From: JAFDED01 sp964611635
Lineage (GTDB): Bacteria > Desulfobacterota > JAFDED01
DNA: 64,000 bases
Direction of reading: 5' to 3'
Assembly: GCA_964611635.1 (NCBI GenBank)
Contig: CAZTAS010000002.1
Coordinates: forward strand, 20,325-84,324
Below the pieces are notes generated by a model that ran no database searches, had not been told where the DNA came from, and saw nothing but the letters and a program-made list of their open reading frames with translations. Positions within the stretch are counted from its first letter, which is position 1. Each line of letters opens with the position of its first letter. A program made the position numbers and the translations under genes. Below are positions 26,674 to 35,860 of this stretch, one piece after another.

Positions 26674-29014
26674 GCATTTTCTCCCGGGCTGCAAACCCAG
26701 GCCGCTTGCAAGTTACCTGAAAGCTCTGGGAATCCTTCGCCTTGTTGCCGGGCAAAAGGACACCCAGGTTAAAGGCTGGTGGGAGAGGGAGTCATTTTCC
26801 ATTATAACAAACCTTACCAAAGACGAGATTGAAACATTCTTTTGTGATGAATACGCCCCTACACCCATTGTTGCACCGTGGAATGGGGGGAGCGGTTTTT
26901 ATCCCACTGATGACACAGAAGGATTAGAGGCAATAGTAAATAGCGATAGTGAACGTTTCGCAATATATCGCAATGTTATCTCTCATATACAGTCGTGGCC
27001 GGAAATGCCGAGAACACCGAACACGCCCGGTGATATTGCAAAAGTGCTGAAAAGTGCTTCCAATGACATGCGGCCGGGCAAGAAACGCGACGCCATAGAG
27101 GAACTTTTACAAAGTATAGCGAACCAAGCTCCAACTTCTGCGGCCTTTGGTGGGCATGATCCTTATGAAGTTACTTTAGCTGAAGTGGAATCTTTATCCA
27201 GACAAATGGATAATCCTAACCGACAGACGATAAAGAACTGGTCGAAAGTCCTTAAAAAGGCCCGCACTAAGTGCAGCGAATTCGAGCGTATCGGCAATAA
27301 AGAGACTATCCTGGCCATTTGCCGGTCAAGATTACCCGAAGTTTGCCTTCAATGGCTCGACGCTCTTTACGCGCTTCATGCCGATGGCAGCGCCTCTTTC
27401 AGTCCTGTCCTTGGCACATACGGCAATGACGGGAATCTCGAATTCAGCAATAATTTCATGCAGCGATTGGCCGGTCTTTTTATCAGCGGCGATCCGGAAA
27501 TTACCCGGAATTTATTTCGCTCATCTCTTTATGATGCCACTATGCCGGGGCTTATCCCGGCAAAGGTCGGGCAATATGACCCCGGCCGGGCGGGAGGATA
27601 CAACCAGGGCAGTGAGGTGGAGACCAAGGACTTCAAGATCAACCCCTGGGATTTTATCCTCATGATGGAGGGGACTCTGGTTCTTTCAAGCGCGGTTGCG
27701 CGCCGCCATCCTTCTGACGAGCGTTCCCAACTGAGCGCTCCTTTTACCGTCCGCTTCTCCCCTGTCGGCTTCACTTCCAGCGAATATGGAGAGAGAGGTC
27801 GGAATGAAACATGGCTTCCCCTCTGGCGCAATCCCGCAGCATACAGTGAGATCAAATATCTCTTCGGAGAGGGGAGATCCGCTGTCGGACGCAAAATGGC
27901 AAGGACGGGCCTGGAGTTCTCACGGGCCGTCGGCATGCTGGGGGTGGACAGGGGGATAGATTCCTTTGAGCGGTACGCATTCCTTGCAAGGCGCGGCAAG
28001 AGTTACGTCGCCCTGCCCGCAGGCCGAATCCCGGTCAGATACAGGCCGGAGCTGGAACTTTTAAACGAATTTGATTTCATTATCGCTCCTGTTGACAGTT
28101 TTCTGCGTGAGTTCAAGAACCTCCCTGCAACCTTTGAGAGCGCCCGCAGACAGATAGACGAGGCCATTTTCGCATGCAGCCAGCAAACAGACGTATTTCG
28201 CTTTTGCGATCTGGCTCGCGCCATCGGGCGATTGGAAAGGCTTATCGCTGTGCGGGACAGGACCATAGTCCCCGCATTAAACCGACCCATGTTCGGCCTT
28301 TCTCCCAGATGGATACTCCAGTGCGACGACGGAAGTATTGAAGTGCGCATAGCGGCAGCCCTCGCTTCAATCAAGGCCACCGGTAATGTCGGCTCCATAC
28401 GGAGCCAGATGGCCGGTGTCGACCCGTCATACCCTCCTCGCTGGGGGAAACAAATCGGGCGGCAAGCCTGGCAAGGAGATAGCTTGCCCGAGCGGCTGGG
28501 CGGCGTGTTGATGCGCCGGTTGATGGAAGCGGAGAGAACCTCCGCTCCCTGCGTGCCCATCGAAGCAGAACTCTCTCTGTCTCCCCATGACGTCATGCTG
28601 TTTTTGTGGGGACAATACGATGAAACCAAGATTGAAGAATTACTCTGGGGCTTCTCCATTATTAACTGGCAAAAATTTGGACTCAAGAACCTTAAGAAGA
28701 TGTGGATGCGCCCCCTGGCTGAAAGCGTGCTGTCTCGGACATGGTGTCTGTTGAAACTTTTGCATACCCCGGAAGCAATCCGGGGTGTCAAAATCAAGAG
28801 GGAACCCAGGATAGCCCATCTCCTTCAAGCAGGCCGCATCCCTGACGCTTGCGGCCAGGCCCTCTACAGACTGCGCGTTTCTGAGCTCAACCCATTTGAA
28901 GTGGATTACGAAGAAGAGCCCGATCCGGCCCGATTGCTGGCTAGTTTGTTGATTCCCATAAGGGAACAAGGGCAATTGGAGAAGTTGGTGCTTGCTGAAA
29001 AAACCGCAAACTAA
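26666..29014 (+). CDS. csx17: CRISPR type I-G Cascade large subunit Csx17 (Cas8g)
   Basis: 782 residues from ATG 26666, which overlaps the cas3 stop by eight bases; an ATG at 26651 would add five residues. The N-terminus (FLPGCKPRPLASYLKALG, then TPIVAPWNGGSGFYP near residue 75) is the hallmark of Csx17, the signature protein of this subtype and presumed Cas8 equivalent for PAM recognition and Cas3 recruitment. The family has little similarity to other Cas8 proteins. The length is normal and the frame intact. Confidence 0.93.
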   Translation: MHEHFLPGCKPRPLASYLKALGILRLVAGQKDTQVKGWWERESFSIITNLTKDEIETFFCDEYAPTPIVAPWNGGSGFYPTDDTEGLEAIVNSDSERFAIYRNVISHIQSWPEMPRTPNTPGDIAKVLKSASNDMRPGKKRDAIEELLQSIANQAPTSAAFGGHDPYEVTLAEVESLSRQMDNPNRQTIKNWSKVLKKARTKCSEFERIGNKETILAICRSRLPEVCLQWLDALYALHADGSASFSPVLGTYGNDGNLEFSNNFMQRLAGLFISGDPEITRNLFRSSLYDATMPGLIPAKVGQYDPGRAGGYNQGSEVETKDFKINPWDFILMMEGTLVLSSAVARRHPSDERSQLSAPFTVRFSPVGFTSSEYGERGRNETWLPLWRNPAAYSEIKYLFGEGRSAVGRKMARTGLEFSRAVGMLGVDRGIDSFERYAFLARRGKSYVALPAGRIPVRYRPELELLNEFDFIIAPVDSFLREFKNLPATFESARRQIDEAIFACSQQTDVFRFCDLARAIGRLERLIAVRDRTIVPALNRPMFGLSPRWILQCDDGSIEVRIAAALASIKATGNVGSIRSQMAGVDPSYPPRWGKQIGRQAWQGDSLPERLGGVLMRRLMEAERTSAPCVPIEAELSLSPHDVMLFLWGQYDETKIEELLWGFSIINWQKFGLKNLKKMWMRPLAESVLSRTWCLLKLLHTPEAIRGVKIKREPRIAHLLQAGRIPDACGQALYRLRVSELNPFEVDYEEEPDPARLLASLLIPIREQGQLEKLVLAEKTAN

Positions 29015-29031
29015 TGACCAGGAGGATCGAT

Positions 29032-30012
29032 ATGTTTGAGAGTCTAAAAGGTGTGAAACGGCTGTTGATGGAAGCGGAGCTTGCGCCCGTGCAGGGCGAA
29101 AGGTTCCAGCCCACAGGATTCGCCGACCTCGGGGCCGCCACCTATCAGACCACTGACGGCACCAGGATGCTTCTGGTCGAGTCGGCCCAATCCATGGCCA
29201 ACCGGCTTGAGCAGGCCGTCATCGGTCCTGACAACGAACTTGTCAAAGAACTTGAGGGGCTTTCTTATGTCCGCGCCCGGTTAAGCGGCGGCTCCTCAAC
29301 AACAACGAATTCCCTCACTGAAGCCCACAGGATAAATTCGCCGTTCATAATTCCCGGCAAGAATTTTCAGGAGAAATTCAAGAAAGCTGCGGAATACGAG
29401 AAAAACATGCCGCTGAACTGGCAAAAAATCGCCCGCGCCCTGTTTCGCTTCGACGTCAACTCCGTATTGCATGGTGCCTTTCTTGCGAATCTGGAGGATG
29501 GACGCGTAAAAATCGCCCGCGCCCTTTCCGCTTTCATTGAGGCAAGAGGCGTGCGGGAGGTGGTCTCAGGCGGAGTTAAAATCAACCCCCTCGACCCGAC
29601 AGGAAAACTTCGAGCAAAAGCATGGGACAAAGACGTGTATGGCAATGTTCCCTACCACCGCGTAGAATACACGGCCGAGCGAATAACTGCTTACTTCAAC
29701 CTTGATCTCGGCCTGCTGCGCAGTTACGATCTGAAGGATGACGCCCTCGATCTTCTGACCGCTCTGGCCCTGTACAAAATCCGGTTCTTCCTGGATGAAG
29801 GCACAAGACTTCGCACGGCCTGCGATCTGAGAGCAATAAACGATCTCACCGTCACCGAACCCAAGGGGTTCACGGTGCCGGATAAAAAGGCACTGCTTGC
29901 CTGTCTCCCGCAGAAGATCCGGGCCTGTAAAAAGATGTTTGCTGATCCGCCGGTAACCGAAATTAACACGGAAACTGTGTTGAAAAAGCCAGAAAGCCAA
30001 GAGAAGGGATAA
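29032..30012 (+). CDS. csb1: CRISPR type I-G Cas7 (Csb1, GSU0053 family)
   Basis: 326 residues. An ATG at 29014 overlaps the csx17 stop, but AGGAGG at 29020-29025 points to the ATG at 29032, which gives the family N-terminus (MFESLKGVKRLLMEAELAPV). Conserved Csb1 segments are GERFQPTGFADLGAATYQ and LLVESAQSMANRLEQAV. As Cas7 it forms the backbone along the crRNA, several copies per complex. The frame is intact and it is 15 bases from csb2. Confidence 0.93.
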   Translation: MFESLKGVKRLLMEAELAPVQGERFQPTGFADLGAATYQTTDGTRMLLVESAQSMANRLEQAVIGPDNELVKELEGLSYVRARLSGGSSTTTNSLTEAHRINSPFIIPGKNFQEKFKKAAEYEKNMPLNWQKIARALFRFDVNSVLHGAFLANLEDGRVKIARALSAFIEARGVREVVSGGVKINPLDPTGKLRAKAWDKDVYGNVPYHRVEYTAERITAYFNLDLGLLRSYDLKDDALDLLTALALYKIRFFLDEGTRLRTACDLRAINDLTVTEPKGFTVPDKKALLACLPQKIRACKKMFADPPVTEINTETVLKKPESQEKG

Positions 30013-30027
30013 TTATGGGGTGGCGAC

Positions 30028-31503
30028 ATGATCGTGATAGAGTTGCAATTTCCCGCGGGCCGCTTTCATGCGACCCCCTGGGGCCGCAACGTTAACGAAG
30101 GGGAGGTTGAGTGGCCCCCTTCACCATATCGCCTGGCAAGAGCGCTGGTGGATGTCTGGAAGCGCAGAAAGCCCGCCTGGCCGGAAGAGCGGATGGAACC
30201 GGTGTTGAAGGCACTGAACGTCCCGCCGAAATATCTATTGCCCGCGGCCGCGGCAGCGCACACCCGGTCGTATTTAAGCAGCAACACAAAAGACCCAACC
30301 GATAAGCAGCTTATCTTTGATGCCTTTGTGGTCATCGACAGGTGCGAAAAAGTCTTGATGGGCTTCGAAGGAGACCTTTCGCCGGAATCCCGCAGAGATC
30401 TTCAGGAGCTTCTCGAGGAAATAAATTATTTCGGCAGGTCCGAATCATGGGTCCGCGCAGGATTGGCCGATGGACTATCAGACATCGAATGGAACTGCTT
30501 CCCTACAGGTCTTGAGTCTGCCGGTCCAGATCATGAAACCGTGCAGGTGGCCTGCCTGCTGCCGCCTGAGAGGTATGCGGAATTGCCCCACCGGCCCGAA
30601 AAGAAAGAAAAAAAACAGGTCAAGACCGGCAAGGCCTGTTCATGGATAGAGGCCTTATGTATGACCACAAAGGACCTCTTAAAGGAAGGATGGAGCAACC
30701 CGCCCGCTTTGTTCCGGGTGGACTATGCCCGGCGAAGCGATTCCCTGCGCCCCAGGCCAGGGAGAAGCGCTCCGGGGCTTAAGGGCGGTTTCAGATGCGC
30801 CAAGTATGCGCTATGTTCCACGGTCTTGCCCAACGTTGAGGAAACCGCCTCTTTTGCGGAGCGAATCCGGGGAAAGCTCATGGGCATCCATAAGCGAATC
30901 AAAAACAATGATCCTGCCCTCGTATCTCCGGTATTCAGCGGCAAAGACCCGGAGGGACGCCCTCTCAAAGGGCACAGGCATGCCTTCTTTCTCCCCCTTG
31001 ATGAAGATGGCGACGGCCGGCTTGATCATCTTCTCATATATGCCGCCGATCCCTTTGACGAGGGCGAATTGGCGGCCCTGGACAACTTGCGGTCAGTCTG
31101 GCAGTCCAACCGCAGGCCCGACGTCCGGCTCGTCCTTGTCTCGCTTTCAGCGGAGCTACCGGGACAGAAGTCCGTCAAAAAATGGGTGAGCGCAAGCCCG
31201 TTCGTCTCTTCAAGGCATTATCGTAAAGGGCGTGGAACGTATCAAGAATGGCTGGACGCGGAAATCATGAAGGAATGCACCTTCCACGGGCTACCTGAGC
31301 CTGTTGGCATTGAATGGATTTCCCATCCATTGACGACAACGCGCCAGATCAGATGGTTTGAGTTCATCCGCAGCAGAAAGGACGTGCGCCCATTTCGCGG
31401 CTACGGCTGTATCCTCGAATTTAATGAATCAGTCAGAGGCCCCTTCGCCCTCGGCTCGGGTTGCCATTTCGGGCTTGGGCTGTTTGTCCGTTACAACGGG
31501 TAA
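30028..31503 (+). CDS. csb2: CRISPR type I-G Cas5-Cas6 (Csb2, GSU0054 family)
   Basis: 491 residues, preceded by GGGGTGG. The N-terminal RAMP part opens MIVIELQFPAGRFHATPWG and contains EWPPSPYRLARALVDVW; the C-terminal part has GHRHAFFLPLDEDGDGRLDH and SRHYRKGRG, typical of Csb2. In this subtype one protein serves as Cas5 (binding the crRNA 5' handle) and carries the Cas6-type processing function; no separate cas6 is present here, which fits. The gene stops 178 bases before the first CRISPR repeat, with no adaptation genes between. Confidence 0.92.
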   Translation: MIVIELQFPAGRFHATPWGRNVNEGEVEWPPSPYRLARALVDVWKRRKPAWPEERMEPVLKALNVPPKYLLPAAAAAHTRSYLSSNTKDPTDKQLIFDAFVVIDRCEKVLMGFEGDLSPESRRDLQELLEEINYFGRSESWVRAGLADGLSDIEWNCFPTGLESAGPDHETVQVACLLPPERYAELPHRPEKKEKKQVKTGKACSWIEALCMTTKDLLKEGWSNPPALFRVDYARRSDSLRPRPGRSAPGLKGGFRCAKYALCSTVLPNVEETASFAERIRGKLMGIHKRIKNNDPALVSPVFSGKDPEGRPLKGHRHAFFLPLDEDGDGRLDHLLIYAADPFDEGELAALDNLRSVWQSNRRPDVRLVLVSLSAELPGQKSVKKWVSASPFVSSRHYRKGRGTYQEWLDAEIMKECTFHGLPEPVGIEWISHPLTTTRQIRWFEFIRSRKDVRPFRGYGCILEFNESVRGPFALGSGCHFGLGLFVRYNG

Positions 31504-31681
31504 TTGCCCTTGCTGCGCGAACCCCAGGTGGTCGCTAATTTCCAGGGAGGTTCGCGCTACAATGATTTAGGTATGTTGCGTCGAATAAAACGTTTTGGGT
31601 TCGCTTGTTGGTGGGTAAGGAAAGGAGGTTCGCGAAAAAGCCATCTGGAAGCCTTGGTTGAAGAGGCTTTTCAAAGAGAGG
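31504..31681 (+). promoter_or_regulatory. Probable CRISPR leader
   Basis: 178 bases between csb2 and the first repeat. It holds two copies of GGAGGTTCGCG, at 31546-31556 and 31624-31634 (78 bases apart), which may be leader motifs. Placement upstream of the array in the direction of cas transcription is the reason to call it the leader. The polarity is not certain. Confidence 0.5.
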
Positions 31682-31934
31682 ATTACACCGTGGACACACT
31701 CCACGGCCCCATTGAAGCTCGTATGGAAAAACCGCGTAAAGTATTATGATTCCGTTACACCGTGGACACACTCCACGGCCCCATTGAAGCATGTCCTGCT
31801 GGAGCCTTGCGACATTCGCGCCAATGTTACACCGTGGACACACTCCACGGCCCCATTGAAGCGCATAGCTGATTCTGATATTGCACATGGCATTATTGTT
31901 ACACCGTGGACACACTCCACGGCCCCATTGAAGC
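31682..31934 (+). CRISPR. CRISPR array, four repeats and three spacers
   Basis: Repeats at 31682-31718, 31754-31790, 31826-31862 and 31898-31934, each 37 bases. They are identical except that the first begins with A instead of G. Each contains the seven-pair hairpin CCGTGGA, CACAC, TCCACGG, a likely processing site, and ends in ATTGAAGC. Spacers of exactly 35 bases lie at 31719-31753, 31791-31825 and 31863-31897; they are unlike one another. The 72-base period explains repeated peptides in all frames here. The array lies directly downstream of the type I-G effector genes. Confidence 0.98.
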
Positions 31935-31980
31935 GTTTGGGTTACATCATCTATAGCGGTTGCGCCTTGTTACATAATGG
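31935..31980 (+). repeat. Possible fourth spacer and eroded fifth repeat
   Basis: After the last full repeat come 34 unique bases and then GTTACATAATGG (31969-31980), which matches the first twelve bases of the repeat at nine positions (GTTACA, then TGG). The rest of a repeat is missing. This suggests the array once continued and was cut, or ends in a degenerate repeat. Confidence 0.45.
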
Positions 31981-32228
31981 TTGCTTGTTTTTTTATGGAT
32001 AAAATTTGAATTCTATTTTTTTATTGTAATATTCATAGGATATTATAGAAAGAAAAGGCTTCCGAGATGTCTATCAGTATTTTCCCTATCGCATCTTATC
32101 AATATAGGACTGGTCATCTTCGAGATCGAGTTGTGAAGACCCAAATTATCTTGCCTTTTATTGAATGCCTTAAAAATCCCTCTAGAAGCTCTGAAAGCAT
32201 CAGCTTTACGTCTTCTATGGCAACCGCT

Positions 32229-33146
32229 TCAGGAAATTCGGGCCAGTGCCTGGGCCTTTCTACTTTCCACGGCCTGGATGGCCTCGGCCCGTTCAATGAT
32301 TTTTTTAGAACGATAATACACGGGGATGTCCACCATCTTTCCATCCAGCCCAACCGAAGCAGTCCCTCGTTGGACTCCCTCCTCGAACGCCTGGACTACT
32401 CGTCGTGCATGCTCGATGCTTTCGGGAGATGGTGAAAACACCTGATGGAGAATATTAATCTGGTCAGGATGGATGCATCCCGATCCCTCGGTGCCCAGTT
32501 GTCTTCCACGGATAACTGCTCGCTTGAACCCTTCCAGATCCCGAAAATCTGCCACACTCCCCAGCAGCCCGATGGCCATGATCCCCTTAGCCTTGCAGAT
32601 AGCCACCACCTTGGATACTGCATAAATGAGCTCCACACCATCCTCAGACGGCTCCACCCCCAGCCCAAAACAGTAATCTTCAGGCCCCACTCCCATGGAG
32701 TCAATGCGGGAGCAGGCCTTTGCGATAGATTGAGCATGGAGCAGCCCCAGCGGCGTTTCAATGCGAGCAGAAATGGTGATGGACTTTGGGGGTATACCGC
32801 GTTCCCTTTCCTTTGCCTCGATCAGGGCATCAAGGGTATGCACCTGTTCTGGGGACTCGACCTTGGGCAAATGGATCCCGGCAAGCCCCGGAAACACGAC
32901 TGCATCTATGTCCTCGTAAATTAAATCGGGATCATTATTGACCCGTACCAGCACTTCACCACCTCCGCGTGCAACCATAGGGATAGCTTCGCGAACAAGC
33001 TTCCGGGCACCGGCCTTTTCCGCATAGGGAATGGAGTCCTCCAGGTCCAGACAGATGGCATCTGCCCCACGTGCATGAGCTTTTTCCACAAACTTGCGCA
33101 CATTTACGGGAAATATCAACATTGACCTTCGAATCTTCAGACACAT
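32229..33146 (-). CDS. CitE-like (HpcH/HpaI family) C-C lyase
   Basis: 305 residues, start after AAAGGAG. Shows the CitE/malyl-CoA lyase barrel: RSMLIFPVN at the N-terminus, DAICLDLEDSIPYAEK, the Arg-containing VLVRVNND, LPKVESPEQV, ISARIETPLGLLHA (catalytic Glu region) and GSGCIHPDQINILHQVF. The family makes or breaks beta-hydroxyacyl-CoA esters such as malyl-, citramalyl- or citryl-CoA in the cytoplasm. The neighbouring ADP-forming CoA synthetase supports a CoA-ester substrate. Which acid is used cannot be told. Confidence 0.88.
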   Translation of the reverse strand: MCLKIRRSMLIFPVNVRKFVEKAHARGADAICLDLEDSIPYAEKAGARKLVREAIPMVARGGGEVLVRVNNDPDLIYEDIDAVVFPGLAGIHLPKVESPEQVHTLDALIEAKERERGIPPKSITISARIETPLGLLHAQSIAKACSRIDSMGVGPEDYCFGLGVEPSEDGVELIYAVSKVVAICKAKGIMAIGLLGSVADFRDLEGFKRAVIRGRQLGTEGSGCIHPDQINILHQVFSPSPESIEHARRVVQAFEEGVQRGTASVGLDGKMVDIPVYYRSKKIIERAEAIQAVESRKAQALARIS

Positions 33147-33690
33147 TTAAAGCTCCTTTTATAATCGAGAAAAGCTTTTAGTAACAGCGATCTCATCGGG
33201 TTAATAACGAAATAAATACATTCCTTGTGATATGTTTGCATAAAAATCAGCCCTTTTTTCATTACCTCCTTGGCGATATTCAAGCGGAATCGGAAAAATG
33301 GATAGTGGCCTGTAATGTGGCAGAGATTAATCCATCGAAGAATATGGAGAAGCTTCCCTGAGACACCATCAGCTATTGGAGCAGAATTACTTCGGCCCGG
33401 GGTCCTGGCACTAAATCCAGGATGAGGAACGTCATGTGATAATCCAATTTTCGTGCAAAGCAGCCAATCATACCAAAGAACTGTATCACCCATGCTGGAA
33501 AGAAACTGAAGCTGGAATCATAGATACCGGTGATGCACAGAATGAGTGATATAATGAGTGCGCCTGGCCAATGCCATGAAAAAAAGAGCTGAACATCCGC
33601 TCTTACTAATTTTCTTATTTATGGCTGCACAAATTCTCTTTGTTAGAACAGATATCCAAGTTCTGAATCAAGACTCTCCATGAGCAAGGG
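33147..33690. other. Gene-free gap
   Basis: About 540 bases between the CitE-like gene and the end of the acyl-CoA synthetase gene. It holds the promoter area of the CitE-like gene, but I see no convincing promoter, repeat or coding remnant. A 118-codon frame on the minus strand shows no family resemblance. Confidence 0.4.
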
Positions 33691-35847
33691 TTATAGGGAT
33701 GGCAGAACCATCCGACAGTCCAGCAGCCTGACGCCCTTTCCTTCGGGCAAGACCTTGATAGGATTGAAATCCATTGAAGAAACCCGGTCCTTGAGGGCGC
33801 ACGCTATCGAGGAGAACCTCACCATAATGTCCAACAAGGCTTGGGTGTCCAGAGGCGGCTTGCCTCGAGTGCCGCTGAGAACCTTTGTCAGGCCGGGAAT
33901 CTCATGTATCATTTCCCGGGCATCTTGCTGTCCAATCGGGCAGACTCGCCAGGATCCTAGGTCGAGAGCCTCAACGAAGATACCACCCCACCCTAGCATC
34001 AAGATTGGCCCAAAGAGCGGATCTATGGAAACTCCGAGGATGAGCTCAACGCCTTCGGAAATCATCTTTTGCACCATGATGCCGTTGAGTGTTATCGGAG
34101 GATCTAGAGATCTCCAATTGACCATCATTTCATCAAAAGCCCGGTTGAATTCATTTTCTCCCTTTATATTTAAATAAACGCCCTTGCATTCGGTCTTGTG
34201 CAGGATCTGGGGTGAATCCATCTTCAGCACCACTGGATATCCGAGCTCATTTGCCTTGGCCCTGGCAGAGTCTAGTGATTGACTCATGATGCTTGGGCAA
34301 AAGGGCAAACCCAGAGGCGCAAGAATTTCACGACATCGTCCTTCCGGCAGCGTGTTGCTGGACTCCCGAGCCAGAGAAGCCCGGACTTTCTCTATACGGG
34401 AGTCTGAAGGTGGCAGCATGAAGGAGGGCTCTTTCTTTTTCCCAGGGTCGTGATGCTTTTGCAAGACTTTGTAGTAATTGCGGAGATGCCTCAGAGCTTT
34501 TATACATTTCACGGGAGATATGAATACCGGCATACCTCCGGCTCGAAGGGTCGGCAACCCTTCCGTATCAAATTCGCTGTGAGTCCAGACGAACAAGAGC
34601 GGTTTGTCGGTTTCCTCAGCTGCTTTAATGACATTTTCGGCGAAATCCTTTTTCCCCCTCGTGGCCAGTATCACTGAATCAACGTTAGGGTCTTGGATGA
34701 CCATACGCAAGATTTCGGGGAACCGGGGGCTTTGGGCAAAACCTGTAAGGTCCAATGGGTTCTCGCAAGAACCCCATCCCTGGAGTATCTTTTCGATCTT
34801 TGCCGTCGTTTCTTCCGAAAGGCTGGGGACATGGAAACCCGCACTGGCACACTCGTCGCTCAGGAAGGTGCATATCCCGCCTGAATGTGAGATGATACCC
34901 ACCCTATCATCCTTGGGAAACTTCCCTTTTGAAAACAGCTTGGCTACCTCGCACAACTCGTCATAATCATCCACTCGAACCACACCCTTCTGCTTGAAAA
35001 ACCCTTCGTGAACTTTAAAGCTTCCGGTGATGGCAGCAGTGTGGGTAAGTGCCGCTCTGCCACCCACCTCAGATCGCCCCATTTTCATCAAAATAATGGG
35101 CTTTTTTCTCTCTAGCGCCAAGTCCGCAACTGCCTTGATCTTTTCCCCTTCCTTGAAACCTTCGATGAAAGAGGCGATCACGCGCACCTCAGGGTCATCC
35201 AGCATGAATCGAATGAAATCCGCACTCTCCAGATTGGCCTCGTTCCCCGTGGAGACAACGTATTTTAGCCCTGCTCCCCGATCCTTTGCTTTCGCCAGAA
35301 TAGGCCCAAAGGCCGTGGCACCGCTTTGGGAAACCACCCCAATGGGACCATGATCGGGGAGTAAATTAAGTATTCCTGAGCCTGAATTGGCATGGATTTT
35401 TTCTTTCACATTGGATATGCCCAGGCAATTGGGGCCGCAGATATAAATGCCGTTATCCCTGGCCAACTGCTGCAACTGCTTTTGTCGATCGATGCCCGTT
35501 TGCCCGTCGCGTTCCGAAAACCCCGCGCTGATAATTACCACGGATCGGATCCCCTTTTCCACACACTGGCTGAGGGCTTGCAAGACTAAACGGGCGGGGA
35601 TTATTATTACGGCAAAGTCAACCATCTCCTCGATTTCCATAACGTTTGAATAGCACGGCATGCCGCGCACTTTAGAACGCGTTGGGTTCACCGGAAAGAC
35701 CTTGCCCCGGAATCCGCCATCCATAAGGTTCTCAATTATTCTACCTCCATACCCCGCACCTTCAGTTGCTCCAATAATGGCTATGGATCGAGGTTCCAGA
35801 AAATTTCGCATCAACTTGTCAAAATCTTGGGGCCATTGGAATCCCAT
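33691..35847 (-). CDS. ADP-forming acyl-CoA synthetase (fused alpha-beta)
   Basis: 718 residues, start after AGGAGATAAAT. Domains in order: CoA-binding Rossmann (1-130; SIAIIGATEGAGYGGRI), two succinyl-CoA-ligase-like domains with the phosphorylated His in ALTHTAAITGS near residue 270, and a C-terminal ATP-grasp domain (from about residue 495; GYPVVLKMDSPQILHKTECKG, GVELILGVSIDPLFGPI). Such enzymes interconvert acyl-CoA plus ADP with acid plus ATP and are common in anaerobes. Next to a CitE-like lyase it would activate an imported acid or recover ATP from a CoA ester. A MITE-like segment lies just before its ribosome site. Confidence 0.9.
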   Translation of the reverse strand: MGFQWPQDFDKLMRNFLEPRSIAIIGATEGAGYGGRIIENLMDGGFRGKVFPVNPTRSKVRGMPCYSNVMEIEEMVDFAVIIIPARLVLQALSQCVEKGIRSVVIISAGFSERDGQTGIDRQKQLQQLARDNGIYICGPNCLGISNVKEKIHANSGSGILNLLPDHGPIGVVSQSGATAFGPILAKAKDRGAGLKYVVSTGNEANLESADFIRFMLDDPEVRVIASFIEGFKEGEKIKAVADLALERKKPIILMKMGRSEVGGRAALTHTAAITGSFKVHEGFFKQKGVVRVDDYDELCEVAKLFSKGKFPKDDRVGIISHSGGICTFLSDECASAGFHVPSLSEETTAKIEKILQGWGSCENPLDLTGFAQSPRFPEILRMVIQDPNVDSVILATRGKKDFAENVIKAAEETDKPLLFVWTHSEFDTEGLPTLRAGGMPVFISPVKCIKALRHLRNYYKVLQKHHDPGKKKEPSFMLPPSDSRIEKVRASLARESSNTLPEGRCREILAPLGLPFCPSIMSQSLDSARAKANELGYPVVLKMDSPQILHKTECKGVYLNIKGENEFNRAFDEMMVNWRSLDPPITLNGIMVQKMISEGVELILGVSIDPLFGPILMLGWGGIFVEALDLGSWRVCPIGQQDAREMIHEIPGLTKVLSGTRGKPPLDTQALLDIMVRFSSIACALKDRVSSMDFNPIKVLPEGKGVRLLDCRMVLPSL

Positions 35848-35860
35848 ATTTATCTCCTAA

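Noticed and set aside
31504..31749. 81-codon frame directly after csb2 that could be a small Cas protein
   Set aside because: It runs into the first repeat and spacer, matches no Cas2 or other family, and covers the presumed leader.
31535..32002. Open frames on both strands encoding repeated peptides such as TPWTHSTAPLK and LQWGRGVCPRC
   Set aside because: They are translations of the CRISPR array, whose 72-base period is a multiple of three.
33137..33493. 118-codon frame on the minus strand upstream of the CitE-like gene
   Set aside because: It overlaps the ribosome site of the CitE-like gene and shows no conserved pattern.
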